A DNA stretch of 64,000 nucleotides. Source: Stomorhina lunata. Taxonomy: Eukaryota; Arthropoda; Insecta; Diptera; Rhiniidae. Positions 34,503 through 46,218 of the stretch are shown piece after piece. Location: NCBI GenBank assembly GCA_933228675.1, contig OW121740.1:132726940-132790939 (forward strand), written 5' to 3'. The translations under genes and the position numbers were made by a program. Position 1 is the first letter of the stretch, and each line of letters begins with the position of its first letter. The notes beneath the pieces are model-generated. The model searched no databases and was not told the origin of the DNA. It saw only the letters and a list, made by a program, of their open reading frames with translations.

Positions 34503-35425
34503 TTCTAGTTCTGTTCTAGTTCTTTTCTAGTTCTGTTCTAGTTCTGTTCTAGTTCTGTTCTAGTTCTGTTCTAGTTCTGTTCTAGTTCTGTTCTAGTTCT
34601 GTTCTAGTTCTGTTCTAGTTCTGTTCTAGTTCTGTTCTAGTTCTGTTCTAGTTCTGTTCTAGTTCTGTTCTAGTTCTGTTCTAGTTCTGTTCTAGTTCTG
34701 TTCTAGTTCTGTTCTAGTTCTGTTCTAGTTCTGTTCTAGTTCTGTTCTAGTTCTGTTCTAGTTCTGTTCTAGTTCTGTTCTAGTTCTGTTCTAGTTCTGT
34801 TCTAGTTCTGTTCTAGTTCTGTTCTAGTTCTGTTCTAGTTCTGTTCTAGTTCTGTTCTAGTTCTGTTCTAGTTCTGTTCTAGTTCTGTTCTAGTTCTGTT
34901 CTAGTTCTGTTCTAGTTCTGTTCTAGTTCTGTTCTAGTTCTGTTCTAGTTCTGTTCTAGTTCTGTTCTAGTTCTGTTCTAGTTCTGTTCTAGTTCTGTTC
35001 TAGTTCTGTTCTAGTTCTGTTCTAGTTCTGTTCTAGTTCTGTTCTAGTTCTGTTCTAGTTCTGTTCTAGTTCTGTTCTAGTTCTGTTCTAGTTCTGTTCT
35101 AGTTCTGTTCTAGTTCTGTTCTAGTTCTGTTCTAGTTCTGTTCTAGTTCTGTTCTAGTTCTGTTCTAGTTCTGTTCTAGTTCTGTTCTAGTTCTGTTCTA
35201 GTTCTGTTCTAGTTCTGTTCTAGTTCTGTTCTAGTTCTGTTCTAGTTCTGTTCTAGTTCTGTTCTAGTTCTGTTCTAGTTCTGTTCTAGTTCTGTTTTAG
35301 TTCTGTCCTAGTTCTGTTCTAGTTCTGTTTTAGTTCTGTTCTAGTTCTGTTCTAGTTCTGTTCTAGTTCTGTTCTAGTTCTGTTCTAGTTCTGTTCTAGT
35401 TCTGTTCTAATTCTGTTCTAGTTCT
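34503..35425. repeat. 11-bp tandem array, about 84 copies of TTCTAGTTCTG
   Basis: 923 bp of nearly identical 11-bp units. Rare variants are at the left edge (TTCTTTTCTAG) and toward the right edge (TTTTAG, TCCTAG, TTCTAA). Every frame on both strands meets stop codons, so it is not coding. Such homogeneity implies recent amplification. Confidence 0.97.
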
Positions 35426-37140
35426 ACTGCACTTTCACTGACTTCAAAACCACTGTATTCCTAAAGCTTTCACCTTAATTTTAATATAATTATTTTATTA
35501 TTAATAAAAATAATTTTGTTTTTGGTTTTAAAATCTTTTGGCAGTAAATCTTATTTTTATCACACTCATTTTCTCCCTCTTTTGTAACAAAAGGGTTAAT
35601 TTGCAGGAGTATTTAATTGTGTACATCATACTTAAACCCGTTTTCCCTTTTAACTTGTAATTGTAAATTGTGTATGTGTTTGTTTAAAAGTATGATTGTA
35701 TGGGTATAAGTTAAAGTAAACGTTAATGCGTTAATGACAACTGCGTATAATTACAATTTTACTTCTGTAACTTGTTAAAGGGATATAGGAAAGAAGTCAT
35801 ATTGTTGCTGGTTGTGTGCTCCTTCCTTACACATCCTTTGGCATATTTTTGTGTATTTGCGTTTGTTGATGTTGTTATTGTTAAATATTACACTGTGTAA
35901 TTATTTATTGTGACTTTTAATTTCAATGACTATGAGTACGTGCATAGTCGTCCTTTTTGTAATATTAAGTTCGCTTGTGTAAAAAGTGCGTGTGTGGATT
36001 TTTTTTTTCATTTACCTGTTAATTTCCTTAATATATTAACCCGTTTTTGTTTTAATGCTTCCGTTTGTTTCCTTAATTAAGTTGTTTATGTTTGTGTCTT
36101 TTTTAACATTTACTGTCATATTTACTTTTTATATTTTTTGTGGGTATTTTTTTACGTAATTATTGTCCTTTTTTTGTGTTGTTTAAATTTATTTACCCAA
36201 AATAAAGCTGGTTTTTCAGGATTTTTATTGTAATTATTTAAGGTGATTTTAAGAGGGTTTTGTTTGTTATTTTTTTATGCAGCCTAAATTGGACTAATGA
36301 ATTATGTCGTAAAAGAGTGTTTAGATGCTGGTGGAAGGAGTGTTGCGGAAGGATCATGAATTGTCCTTTTGTTTTAATTGTGACTTTATTTGGATGTTTT
36401 CCAAAAAGGTTTAACAAAATTATGAGTTTTGTGTCAAAATTTATGTTTAATTGTGAGTATTTTTTAAAGAGTTAAAAAAATATGACATGAAAAGAGGTCA
36501 TATTGAATGTAAAATCCCTGACTTTTGTCATTATATTTTATAAATTTTTTATGTGAAGGAAGGAGGCTTCATTTAAATTGTAATGAATTTTCTCCTAATG
36601 AACATTTGTCTATTTTTAATTCATTTTGAGATTGAGGATATTATTAAATAATCCGTTCATTTGAACTAAAATTGACCATTTTAAATTTTTTCATTTATAT
36701 GACTAGAGAATCTGGAGATAATAAACGAGAGATATCTTTTAGACTTAAAGACTAAGGTTTTAGTTTGCTAACAGTACATAAATTATCTGCATATATTTGC
36801 ATAATCAGTCTCAGTTTTTTCTCAAAAACTGTTTAGTGTCAATTTTAACTTTTTTTTATTAAAAATTGATGCGAGTTTGGATAAAATATAACTTTTTAAA
36901 TAAAAACATGTTAAACGAAATATATTTTCCTTTAAAGAATGAAATGTCAGTATTATAACATTATAATAATTTTCTGCTTATAATTGCAAACTTAGACCAA
37001 AATCAATTCCTGGTGACTTTTAACAGCTTTCGAATTATAATAAAGAAAATTAAATTTAAAGTAATGTATAAAAAAACTTTTTTTAGTCGAATCAATATTT
37101 AAAGATGATTTGATTTGAATGCTGACCGCGACTAGGCCTC
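35426..37140. other. Unique AT-rich DNA
   Basis: No repeats or protein-like frames. The plus-strand frame at 36,260-36,475 is short and unrecognised. Several ATTAAT/TTAATTAA motifs are compatible with base composition alone. Confidence 0.45.
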
Positions 37141-37166
37141 AATTGGATCAGGCTCTTGATCCAATT
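37141..37166. other. Perfect 10-bp hairpin AATTGGATCA/TGATCCAATT
   Basis: Arms 37,141-37,150 and 37,157-37,166 with a 6-nt loop GGCTCT. Too isolated to assign a role. Confidence 0.6.
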
Positions 37167-37372
37167 TTGACATACTCTCTCAAACATTTTGGCAGTTATC
37201 ACATCTTCAATATTAGCTAAAGATATGAGTCTTAACATAGACCCATAAAAAGTACTCTAAAAACATTAAATCCTAGGATCTAGGCGGCCATAAGCCGATC
37301 CCGCCTCTCAACAATTTCGACTATAGTATGTATCTAAAAAGCATCGATTTCGAACACATAAACCGCTACATC

Positions 37373-37450
37373 AGGTGGCTTAGTTCGTTAGTAAGTCGAC
37401 TACTAAGCTAAATATATCACATTGAGCCTGGGTTCGATCCCCAGGCTCAA
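37373..37450 (+). other. tRNA-like sequence
   Basis: GTGGCTTAGTTCGTTAG resembles a D-arm/A box. GAGCCTGGGTTCGATCCC followed by CAGGCTC forms a strong T-arm with the B box GGTTCGATCCC (37,431-37,441). The anticodon arm and acceptor stem are not convincing, so a SINE head or tRNA pseudogene is likelier than an active tRNA gene. Confidence 0.55.
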
Positions 37451-37871
37451 TTTCTGTACTTATTAATTTTAAATTAATAATATTAGTTACCACAGCATCC
37501 TCTACTGGCAATAAGCCTACATCAATAACACGCTGTCGATGTAAAATAATTAAAATTTACTGTAGAACAAAAAGCTTAAACAACGTATCTTAATAACAAC
37601 AAATATCGCAACTTCTAAAAATAGTAAAGCTTTATCTTTCCTTTTCACCACCTTTCTCCTCTCTACTATTCCCTTTCCGAAAAGGAACCAAATTATATTG
37701 TTCTTTACAAAAATTGACCGTTCTGCGTTTCACTAGTAGTACGATTGTTAAGGTCTAGTTTTTCCCGGAAAAAGTAGGAACATTTGCTTGGAAGAGTTTC
37801 GAGCACTTATGAATTTTAAGGTTAGAACCACTCAGTCTATTGCTGATTCAATATTACATCATGTTAGAGTA

Positions 37872-38159
37872 TCAGTTCACGCAAATTATCCATGTTTTTC
37901 TGAACACGCCGATTTTGGATTGGAGAAATTCGTCCTTATTGTAACAGCTATTACATAATTTATCTATAACACAGCCTAAGAAGGAAAATGTTGCCTTACA
38001 TTTTTTAGTCAATTTGTATATTCCAGATCTTATATAGGGCTCCAATTCTTCACTTTTCAAAATCGTGTTACTCAAATTTTCTAAAAAATTGATATCTCGA
38101 AAACTAAAGCTGATACAAAAAAGTGAGTGAGAGGCATTGAAGACCAATATTACATGCAT
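37872..38159 (-). pseudogene. Possible Penelope-like retroelement fragment
   Basis: The minus-strand frame contains SEELEPYIRSGIYKLTKKCK. SGIYKLTC-like text followed by CxxC-type residues is typical of the junction into the GIY-YIG endonuclease domain of Penelope-like elements. The expected YIGQTGR block is not readable downstream, and the second Cys pattern is lost. It is either a decayed domain or a chance match. No terminal structures found. Confidence 0.35.
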
Positions 38160-38955
38160 ACAAACTGACTAAGAAATCTAAGGCACCAAAAAAAGTTTTT
38201 ATTTTGTCTGCCTAGAAAAATTTCGGTTCTTGTCTAAAACCAAGAGGAAACCCCTACAAAACTAGACCCATAAGTCACAGAGACCCCATATTTTAACATC
38301 AAATGTTTATGGTAAATTTTTCCCTAAAATTCCCCCAACCCTTGCAATTTTTGCTCCTTTGTAACTCCCCCATTTCGAATTATTTCTTACTTTAATAAAC
38401 AATGATTTTTTAAATTAAAATATACGACCACGACGAAGAACAATCCACAAAAAGTACAAACGAATAAAACCAATATTTTTCACATGGGAGAATTTGTAAG
38501 CAATTGCAATTTGCGCTGCAGCAATAACAAAAAAAGTGAATCAGGCACAAAAGAAAAGCTTTAGCAAACAAAAACAAATTGAAATGAACACAAAACTCAC
38601 ACTTTTTGCAAAAAAAAAAAAAAAATCATCCTTAAAATCACTTAAACATACAGACAACGATCACGGGGAGAAAACAAAGGTTTAGCGAAAAGAAAAATAA
38701 TATAAAAATTCTATATGAAAATATATAGAAAGCTACGATTTTATATAGAAAACAATATCTATGTGATTATTTGAAATGTAATTCGTAAGTGGGTGTGAGT
38801 ATAAGTTCTTTTTTTAAATGCACCGCAATCAAGAAACAATCGACACTAGAAAACAAACAAATTACACAAATACATTTGAAAGTACATATTTATGTATATT
38901 TATATAGAAGCCCAGTGGGAAAAATCTAAAGACTTGCTTCATTGATGCCTTTAGA
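38160..38955. other. Unique AT-rich DNA
   Basis: Includes an A-run near 38,612-38,626; nothing else recognised. Confidence 0.4.
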
Positions 38956-41765
38956 CCAGAGTTGCCGTTTTTTATAATGTCTATAGAAATCTTTTTTATC
39001 AAAAATTTTTCTACAAAAATCTTTTTTATCAAAAATTTTTCTATAGAAAATTTTTTTATCAAAAATTTTTCTTTATAAAAAAATTTTGATAAAATTTTTT
39101 TTTATAAAAAATTTTTATATCAAAAAGTTTTCCTTAGAAATTTTTTTTATCAAAAATTTTTCTGTAGATATTTTTTTTATCCAAAATTTTTCTATCGAAA
39201 TTTTTTTATCAAAAATTTTCTATAGAAAATTTGTTTGTCCAAAATTTTTCTATTAAAATTTTTTTTATCCAAAATTTTTCTATGGAAAATTTATTTATCG
39301 AAAATTTTTCTATAGAAAATTTTTTTATCAATAAATTTTCTATAGAAATTTTCTTTATCAAAAAATTTTTCTATAGAAAATTTTTTTATCAAAAATTTTT
39401 CTAAAGAAAATTTTTTTATCAAAAATTTTTCTATAAAAAATTTTGTTATCAAAATTTTTCTATCGAAAATTTTTTTATGAAAAATTTGTATAGAAAATAT
39501 TTTTATCAAAGATTTTTCTATAGAAAAGTTTTTTATCCAAAATTTTTCAATAGAAAATTGTTTTTCAAAAATTTTTCTATAGAAATATTGTCCAAAAATT
39601 TTCTGTAGAAAATTGTTTTAAAATTTTTCTATAGAAATTTTTTAACAAAAATTTTTCTATAGAAAATCAATAATTTTTCTATAGAAAAATGTAGAAAATT
39701 TTTAATCCAAAATTTTTCTGTAGAAAATTTTTAATCCAAAATTTTGTTATCAAAAATTTTTTTGTCCAGAAATTTTTTTATATAAAATTTTTCTATAGAA
39801 AATTTTTTATCAAAATTTTTTAAATAGAAAATTTTTTTATCAAAAATTTTTCCATAGAAAATTTTTTATAAAAAAAATTTATCAAAAATTTTTCTATAGA
39901 AAATTTATATCAAAAATTTGTCTATAGAAAATTTTTGTATCAAAAATTTTTCTATAGAAAGTTTTTGTACAAAAATTTTTCTATAGAAAATTTTTGTATC
40001 AAAAATTTTTCTAATAGAAAAATTTTTAAAATAGAAAATTTTCTTATCAAAAGTTTTTCAACAAAATGTTTGTTATCAAAAAATTTTCAATAGAAAATTT
40101 TTTTTTATCAAAAATTTTTCTATAGAAAATTTTTTCATCAAACATTTTTTTATCATAAACTATTCTATAGAAAATTTTCTTATCAAAAATTTTTCCATAG
40201 AAAATTTTTTTACCAAAAATTTTACTATACAAAATTTTTGTATCAAAATTTTTCTATAGAAAATTGTTTTCTCCAAAAATTTTTCTATAGAAAGTTATTT
40301 TATCAAAAATGTTTCTATAGAAAATTTTTTATCAAAAATTTTTGAATAGAAAATTTTTTTATTAAAAATGTTTCTATAGAAAATTTTTTTTATTACAAAT
40401 TTTTCTCTAGAAAATTTTTCATCACAAATTTTTCTATAGAACATTTTTCATCAAAAATTTTTCTATAGAAAATTTTTTATCAACAATTTTTCAATAGAAA
40501 ATTTTATTATCAAAATTTTTCTATCGAAAATTTTTTTTATGAAAAATTTTTATAGAAAATTTTTCTATCAAAATTTTTTTTATTGAAAATATTTTTCTAT
40601 CAAAAATGTTTCTATAGAAAATTTTTTTGTCAAAAATTTTTCTATAGAAAATTTGTATCAAAAATTTTTCTGTAGAAAATTTTTAATCCAAAATTTTTCT
40701 GTAGAAAATTTTTAATCCAAAATTTTTCTATAGAAAATGTTTTTGTCCAGAAATTTTGTTATCAAAAATTTTTCTATAGAAAATTTTTTTATATAAAATT
40801 TTTCTATAGAAAATTTTTTATCAAAATTTTTTAAATAGAAAATTTTTTTATCAAAAATTTTTCCATAGAAAATTTTTTATAAAAAAAATTTATCAAAAAT
40901 TTTTCTATAGAAAATTTATATCAAAAATTTGTCTATAGAAAATTTTTGTATCAAAAATTTTTCTATAGAAAGTTTTTGTACAAAAATTTTTCTATAGAAA
41001 ATTTTTGTATCAAAAATTTTTCTAATAGAAAAATTTTTAAAATAGAAAATTTTCTTATCAAAAGTTTTTCAACAAAAAGTTTGTTATCAAAAAATTTTCA
41101 ATAGAAAATTTTTTTTTATCAAAAATTTTTCTATCGAAAATTTTTTTATCAAACATTTTTTATCATAAACTATTCTATAGAAAATTTTCTTATCAAAAAT
41201 TTTTCCATAGAAAATTTTTTTACCAAAAATTTTACTATACAAAATTTTTGTATCAAAATTTTTCTATAGAAAGTTATTTTATCAAAAATGTTTCTATAGA
41301 AAATTTTTTATCAAAAACTTTTGAATAGAAAATTTTTTTATTAAAAATGTTTCTATAGAAAATTTTTTTTATTACAAATTTTTCTCTAGAAAATTTTTCA
41401 TCACAAATTTTTCTATAGAACATTTTTCATCAAAAATTTTTTATAGAAAATTGTTTTATCAAAAATTTTTTTATAGATTAGTTTTTTATCAAAAATTTTT
41501 CTATAGAACATTTTTTTATCAAAAGATAATTTTTTTTAGAAAATTTTTTAATCATTTTTAGAAAATTTTTGAATAATTTTCTGTAGAAAATTTTTTTAAT
41601 ACTTTTTTTTTTTCTCTAGAAAATTTTTTATTACAAATTTTTCTCTAGAAAATTTTTATTACAAATTTTTCTATAGAAAATTTTTTGTTATCAAAATTTT
41701 TTACAGATTTTTTTTTTCTGCAGAAAAAATTTTTCTATGGAAAAATTTTTTTTAAGGAAATTTTT
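38956..41765. repeat. AT satellite array S6, largest array, with ~1 kb internal duplication
   Basis: The left border CAGAGTTGCCGTTTTTTATA (38,954-38,973) is shared, inverted, with array S3. Units are TTTTTCTATAGAAAATTTT plus TTTATCAAAA, more diverged than in S4. The stretch 39,440-40,465 recurs at 40,500-41,435, with matching landmarks 1,061, 1,011 and 979 bp apart. The array is followed by the right-hand module at 41,793. Frames within are low-complexity. Confidence 0.9.
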
Positions 41766-41792
41766 CGAAAGTAAAAAATGTCAAAAATAATA

Positions 41793-41950
41793 GTGTCGTG
41801 GCAACAATGTTCGAGATTTTATATCTTTGTACTCTTGAGCCATGCATTTTGTTGCTGTAAATTGGATTTTGATTTTGGTCGTGATATTTTCCAAAATTAC
41901 AAAAAGTCATCGGCTTCTGGTGGTATGGGCTGCCTTCGCCTGCTTTAGAC
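41793..41950 (+). repeat. Right-hand module of satellite composite, copy 2
   Basis: GTCGTGGCAACAATGTT to TCGGCTTCTGGTGGTATG then GGCTGCCTTCGCCTG, matching 25,981-26,250 without its central ~110 bp. It sits at the right edge of array S6. Confidence 0.7.
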
Positions 41951-43659
41951 TAACATGTAGTTCCTTTCCAAAAGTGTTCGATATATTTACAAAACTTAAT
42001 ACTAGAATCAGCCGCCAATGTCTTCCCTTCCAAAAATATTCTGTAGACCAACTTTAGCCCTATGCAGACGTTTTTATATGAGAGTGTTCAATCTCAAATA
42101 AAACTGTATTTCTAAGTTTAGTAAGCATTCTTGGTTTTGCTTTTTTTTTGAGTACCTACAGGTAAAGAAAAATATTTGCTGCAGACTATAAAATTTACCC
42201 TTGTAGAACCAACTGTATCCTTAGAAGAGGAAAAGTAATGTGTCTTATATTTGCAACAGAAAAAACCTTAATTATATTCGACTTTGAAACATTTTAATTG
42301 AAATCAGTTGATCTTCTAAAGATTTTTTAAACATCTGTAGACCTACTAACGTTCTATTTACGTAGTCTATCCATGTTTATTGATAATAAGTCCAGAAAGC
42401 GTTGGAAGGCCTTCTCTCTCACATTACTATTAGCATATCTCGAATTTGTAACCTTTTCCTGTTGGGTACATTTTAGCATGTTCAAATGCATAAATGTTTT
42501 CTCAATTACTTGCACACAAATTCAAACTAACACATTGAACTTCGTGCACTTATACACACACACACATTAACAAATAACTTGCTGATGCTCTTGATTGCTT
42601 TGCTTATGAAAAGAAACGCAAGACAATAACAAAACGATAGAAATACCAAGTAGTTGGAAGAGTATCTAAAGATAAAAGGATAACAAGAAACTAGAAAACA
42701 ATAATAACAACAAACAAGTTAAGTAAAGTTCAATATCCACTAAAAGCTAACACAGATACGAATTCTCCTATACACAATACTCCTCTTAGCTCCAACCTTA
42801 GCCCCTTTTGTTTTAAAATTAAGGAAAATCAATTCTATAACAAAGGCTATGTCTGTGTGTGTTTAAATGATGAAGGAAAAATCTTAGTTAATATCAGGAT
42901 ATGTGTCACTATGTGTGTGTTTGTGTATATGTTAAAACTGCAATTGTTTGCAGTGTGAGTATACCACTTATTGGTTACACTCTGAAAACGTTTAAAAAAT
43001 TATTCCCATATGAAAAATGCACAAACATCCTGATGATTGCGTTCTTTTCGAACGTCTCTTCTTTATTTTACTTAACTCTTATACATTGTAAGTGTATCCT
43101 TGTTTGTGTGAATGGAATTTACTTCAGATAAGCACAAGCAATCAAAAGTCACAAAAACATCTAGATGAATTTAGGTAGGCAGGTGTTAAAGAATCTAAAC
43201 TGAAGTAAATTTGTTCAAAACAAAAAAAGATACAAATCCTTAAATTGACCTCATTGATGAGATAGATCAAATTGGTGGCCTGGGGATTGCACAATTAATC
43301 GGAAAGACGAGAGGTTTCCAGTGCAACCAGAGGTTGGTTTTAGCTTTCTTCATAACTTTGTTTGATTCCTTGCTTGGGTACATAGAGTCCAGAATAAGCT
43401 TTTGTACAATATTTTAGCCCATCCGTGGTACATGAACTATTCAACTAATTCATTGCGATTTGATTTAACAATATCTTCATGGAAAAGCTATAGCTACATA
43501 TAAGTCTTATTCCCACAATAAACCTTTGATATCTTTAAAATTCGTTTATGAATTGGGAGGTAAGCTTACTGGTTTTTGATACATCCTGAGCCAAATTGGG
43601 GGTCATCGGGTTTTTCCCGAATAAGACCAAAGCCAGATAAAAAAGTTTTATTTATATAA
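41951..43659. other. Mostly unique DNA with short GT/CA runs
   Basis: Short ACACAC and GTGTGT runs occur at 42,553-42,566, 42,852-42,863 and 42,910-42,922. Frames at 42,373-42,570 and 42,901-43,131 cross these runs and have no recognised family. Confidence 0.45.
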
Positions 43660-45440
43660 CACTAGCTGATTTTACCCGGCGTTGCCCGGGTGGGCAGTTA
43701 AAGTTTTTAACTTATTACTGTGTTAACACTTTCTTTAAAAATTAACAATTATGAAATATTTTTATTAATTTTTTAAATTGAATCCTTTTTTAATGTATTT
43801 GGTAAATATGGTAAATTTTTCTTAATGTATAATCCTAACTTGGACTAAAAAAAAAACATTTAAAAAGAAAGTCGTTCTCAAGATATACAATTTTAAAGAA
43901 AAGGGGTCCAAGGTCACCGTTGGTCCATTTTCAAAAAAATTCAAAAAGCGAAAAACTATCCTATAGTATGAAAATAACCACATTTAAAACTTTAATCAAT
44001 TAGGTTAAATCATTTTCATCTTATCATCCCTATTTCTCATTTTTAATATTTGACTTTATGGGATAGGTCACGCCCACTTGAGATAAAAAAAAAATCCAAG
44101 CCTATTTTACCCACCGGTCACACACATACAATCAAAATTTTTGAAAAATCGGTGATCCATATTTGTCACTTTTAATATATGACTTTTATGGGAGGGATTT
44201 CCAAAAAAAAAATGTAGCCTATTTTACCCACCGGTAATTTAATATATACTGTAAAAATTGAAGAAAAATCGGTCGGCTCGGTCATCCATATTTGTCGTTT
44301 TTAATATTTTTCTTATATGGATGGGGTCACGCCCACTTGCGATTTAAAAAAACTTGCTTATTTTACCGGTCACATCTTACCATACTGTCAAAATTTCAGA
44401 AAAATCGGTCGGTGGGGCCACGCCCACTTGAGATTTCTGAAAAAACCCTTGTCTATTTTAACCACCGGTCATACCTTACTACACTGTCTAAATTTCAGAA
44501 AAATCGGTCGGTTTGATCATCCATATTTGTAATTTTTAAAATCAGACACGCCCATTTGAGATTTCGAAAAAAATCTGATTTATTTTACCCACCAGTCACA
44601 CCTTAATACACTGTCAAAATTTCAGAAAAATCTTGCTTCATTATCTGCTAAATTTGTCAATTTTATTATGTAAGTTATATAGGAGGGGTCACGCCCACTC
44701 GAGATTTCTGAAAAAACCCTTGCCTATTTTAACCAGCGGTCACATCATGCCATACTGTCAAAATTTCTGAAAATCGGCCCTCTCGGTCATCTATATTTGT
44801 AATTTTTAATATATGGGTTATATGGGAGGGGTCACGCCCACTTGATATTTCAAAAAAAAACCTAGCCTATTTTAACCACCGATCACACCCTACCATACTG
44901 TCTAAATTTCAAAATAATCTGGCAGCTCAGTCATTCATATTTGTCATTTTTAATATATGAGTTATATGGGAGGGGTCACGCCCACTCGAGATTTCAGAAA
45001 AAACTCTATGTTATTTTAACTAATGGTCACACCATACTCCACTGTCTAAATTTCAGAAAAATCGGTCGGTTGGATCATCCATATTTGTATGTTTTAAAAT
45101 CTGACTTATATGGGAGGGGTCACGCTCACTTGAGATTTAAAAAAAATTTGATCTATTTTATCCATCGATCACACCTTAACATACTGTCAAAATTTTAGAA
45201 AAATCGGACCTCTCGGTCATTCATATTTGTCATTTTTAATATATGAGTTATATGGGAGGGGTGACGGCCACTTGAGATTTCGAAAAAAATAAGCCTACAG
45301 TCACCAACGGCCACACAATACTACACTTTCAAAATTTCAGAAAAATCGGTCCGCTAGTTTCGGAGATCCTTCCCAACAAACAACATACAAACAGACAAAC
45401 AGGCGCGGACATTTTTTTATAGATATAGAAGAAGAAGATA
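43660..45440 (+). mobile_element. Element with GC-rich head hairpin and 143-bp internal repeats
   Basis: It opens CACTAGCTGATTTTACCCGG, CGTTGCCCGGG, where CCCGG/CCGGG can pair. The body is a tandem series, and it ends in TTTCGGAGATCC, ACATACAAACAGACAAACAG and GCGCGGACATTTTTTTATAG, with a short AGATAG tail. The head and the 3' wording recur in many arthropod interspersed repeats, but I cannot name the family. No coding frame. Confidence 0.5.
44060..45290. repeat. 143-bp tandem repeat, about nine units
   Basis: The block CACGCCCACTTGAGATTT recurs with its CG at 44,549, 44,692, 44,835, 44,979, 45,123 and 45,265 (spacings 142-144). Earlier, less regular occurrences are at 44,071, 44,330 and 44,421, where units are shortened. 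Each unit also has CTATTTTA-CCCACCGGTCACAC and TGTCAAAATTTCAGAAAAAT. Frames such as 44,292-44,516 are translations of this repeat. Confidence 0.9.
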
Positions 45441-45539
45441 GATAGAAGATTAATTATGTTGTGGTTTCCTTATATTATTTGGTCTTGGAGCGGGTCTCTT
45501 GCGCTGTTGCCATTATTTATGCTGATGCTCATACATGAA

Positions 45540-46218
45540 TTGGTCTTCTTCTGTTATCCTTGACTTCTAGTGGAGCATAGGACCTCAACCACTTTACATC
45601 GGACTCTATTGTGAGATGTTAGGCATACCTCATTTCAAGAATAGCCTTCTGCTTGCAACTTTGCATCAATTGACCTTCTCCAAGTTCTATCAGATGCACC
45701 AACATGACTGCCTTACGACTGGCCTATCCATCGCAATTTCCGTTGACATGCCTTTAAATAAGAAGGAATTTCTGTAAGAATTTGTTTGCAAAGGTTTGCA
45801 GGCGCTTATCAATGGCATTTGTTCATTTCCAAGTTTCGAAGCCGTAATACAGTATATGCTTGACATTTGAATTGTATATTCGTAACTTGGTTATTGATAT
45901 TTACCGAGATTCCTTAATAAATCAAAAAATGCCAAATGTAGATTTTGCCTTATTATTGCGCCACCTTTTGTAGATACCAAACATCCAATAACCTCGATAT
46001 CTACATTGATTTGTGTTTACGGGTTTGTGCCATAGCCTCCAGGCATAATCTTTGTCTTAGGCATATTGATTTTTAGTCCATCTGCCTGAGATTAAACAGT
46101 GATAGCTTTAGTATTTTCTTGATGGTGGCCTGAACTTTGGCTTACAATACATACGTCATCAGCGTATTCCAAGTCCTCGAGTTGTTTAAAGGGTGTGCGT
46201 TGGATACCGCGTCTACCA
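45540..46218 (-). pseudogene. RTE-type non-LTR retrotransposon remnant 1 (RT and C-terminal part)
   Basis: From 46,215 downwards on the minus strand, the translation reads RRGIQRTPFKQLEDLEYADD (the YADD box is the RT catalytic core) then VCIVSQ, then GLKINMPKTKIM, INVDIEVIGCLVSTKGG, and further down TWRRSIDAKLQAEGYS and NRVRCKVVEVLCSTR. The order matches RTE/BovB-like retrotransposons (LEDLDYADD, GLKIN..KTK, YLGS..S..GG, TWRRS, ..VEALCS). Several stops and frameshifts are present. The 5' part is cut off by a TIR element at 46,219; the frame would continue beyond 47,073. Confidence 0.85.

Noticed and set aside
34503..35425. Possible repeat protein or CRISPR-like array
   Set aside because: Each 11-bp unit contains TAG and all frames are stopped. 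There are no spacers between units, so it is a plain tandem repeat and not CRISPR.
38954..38973. hAT terminal repeat CAGAGTTGCC at the border of arrays S6 and S3
   Set aside because: The sequence resembles hAT ends, but no partner terminus and no 8-bp duplication was found at either array, so only a shared border is claimed.
42373..43131. Two plus-strand frames near GT/CA runs
   Set aside because: Their ends coincide with dinucleotide repeats and the translations show no recognised motif.
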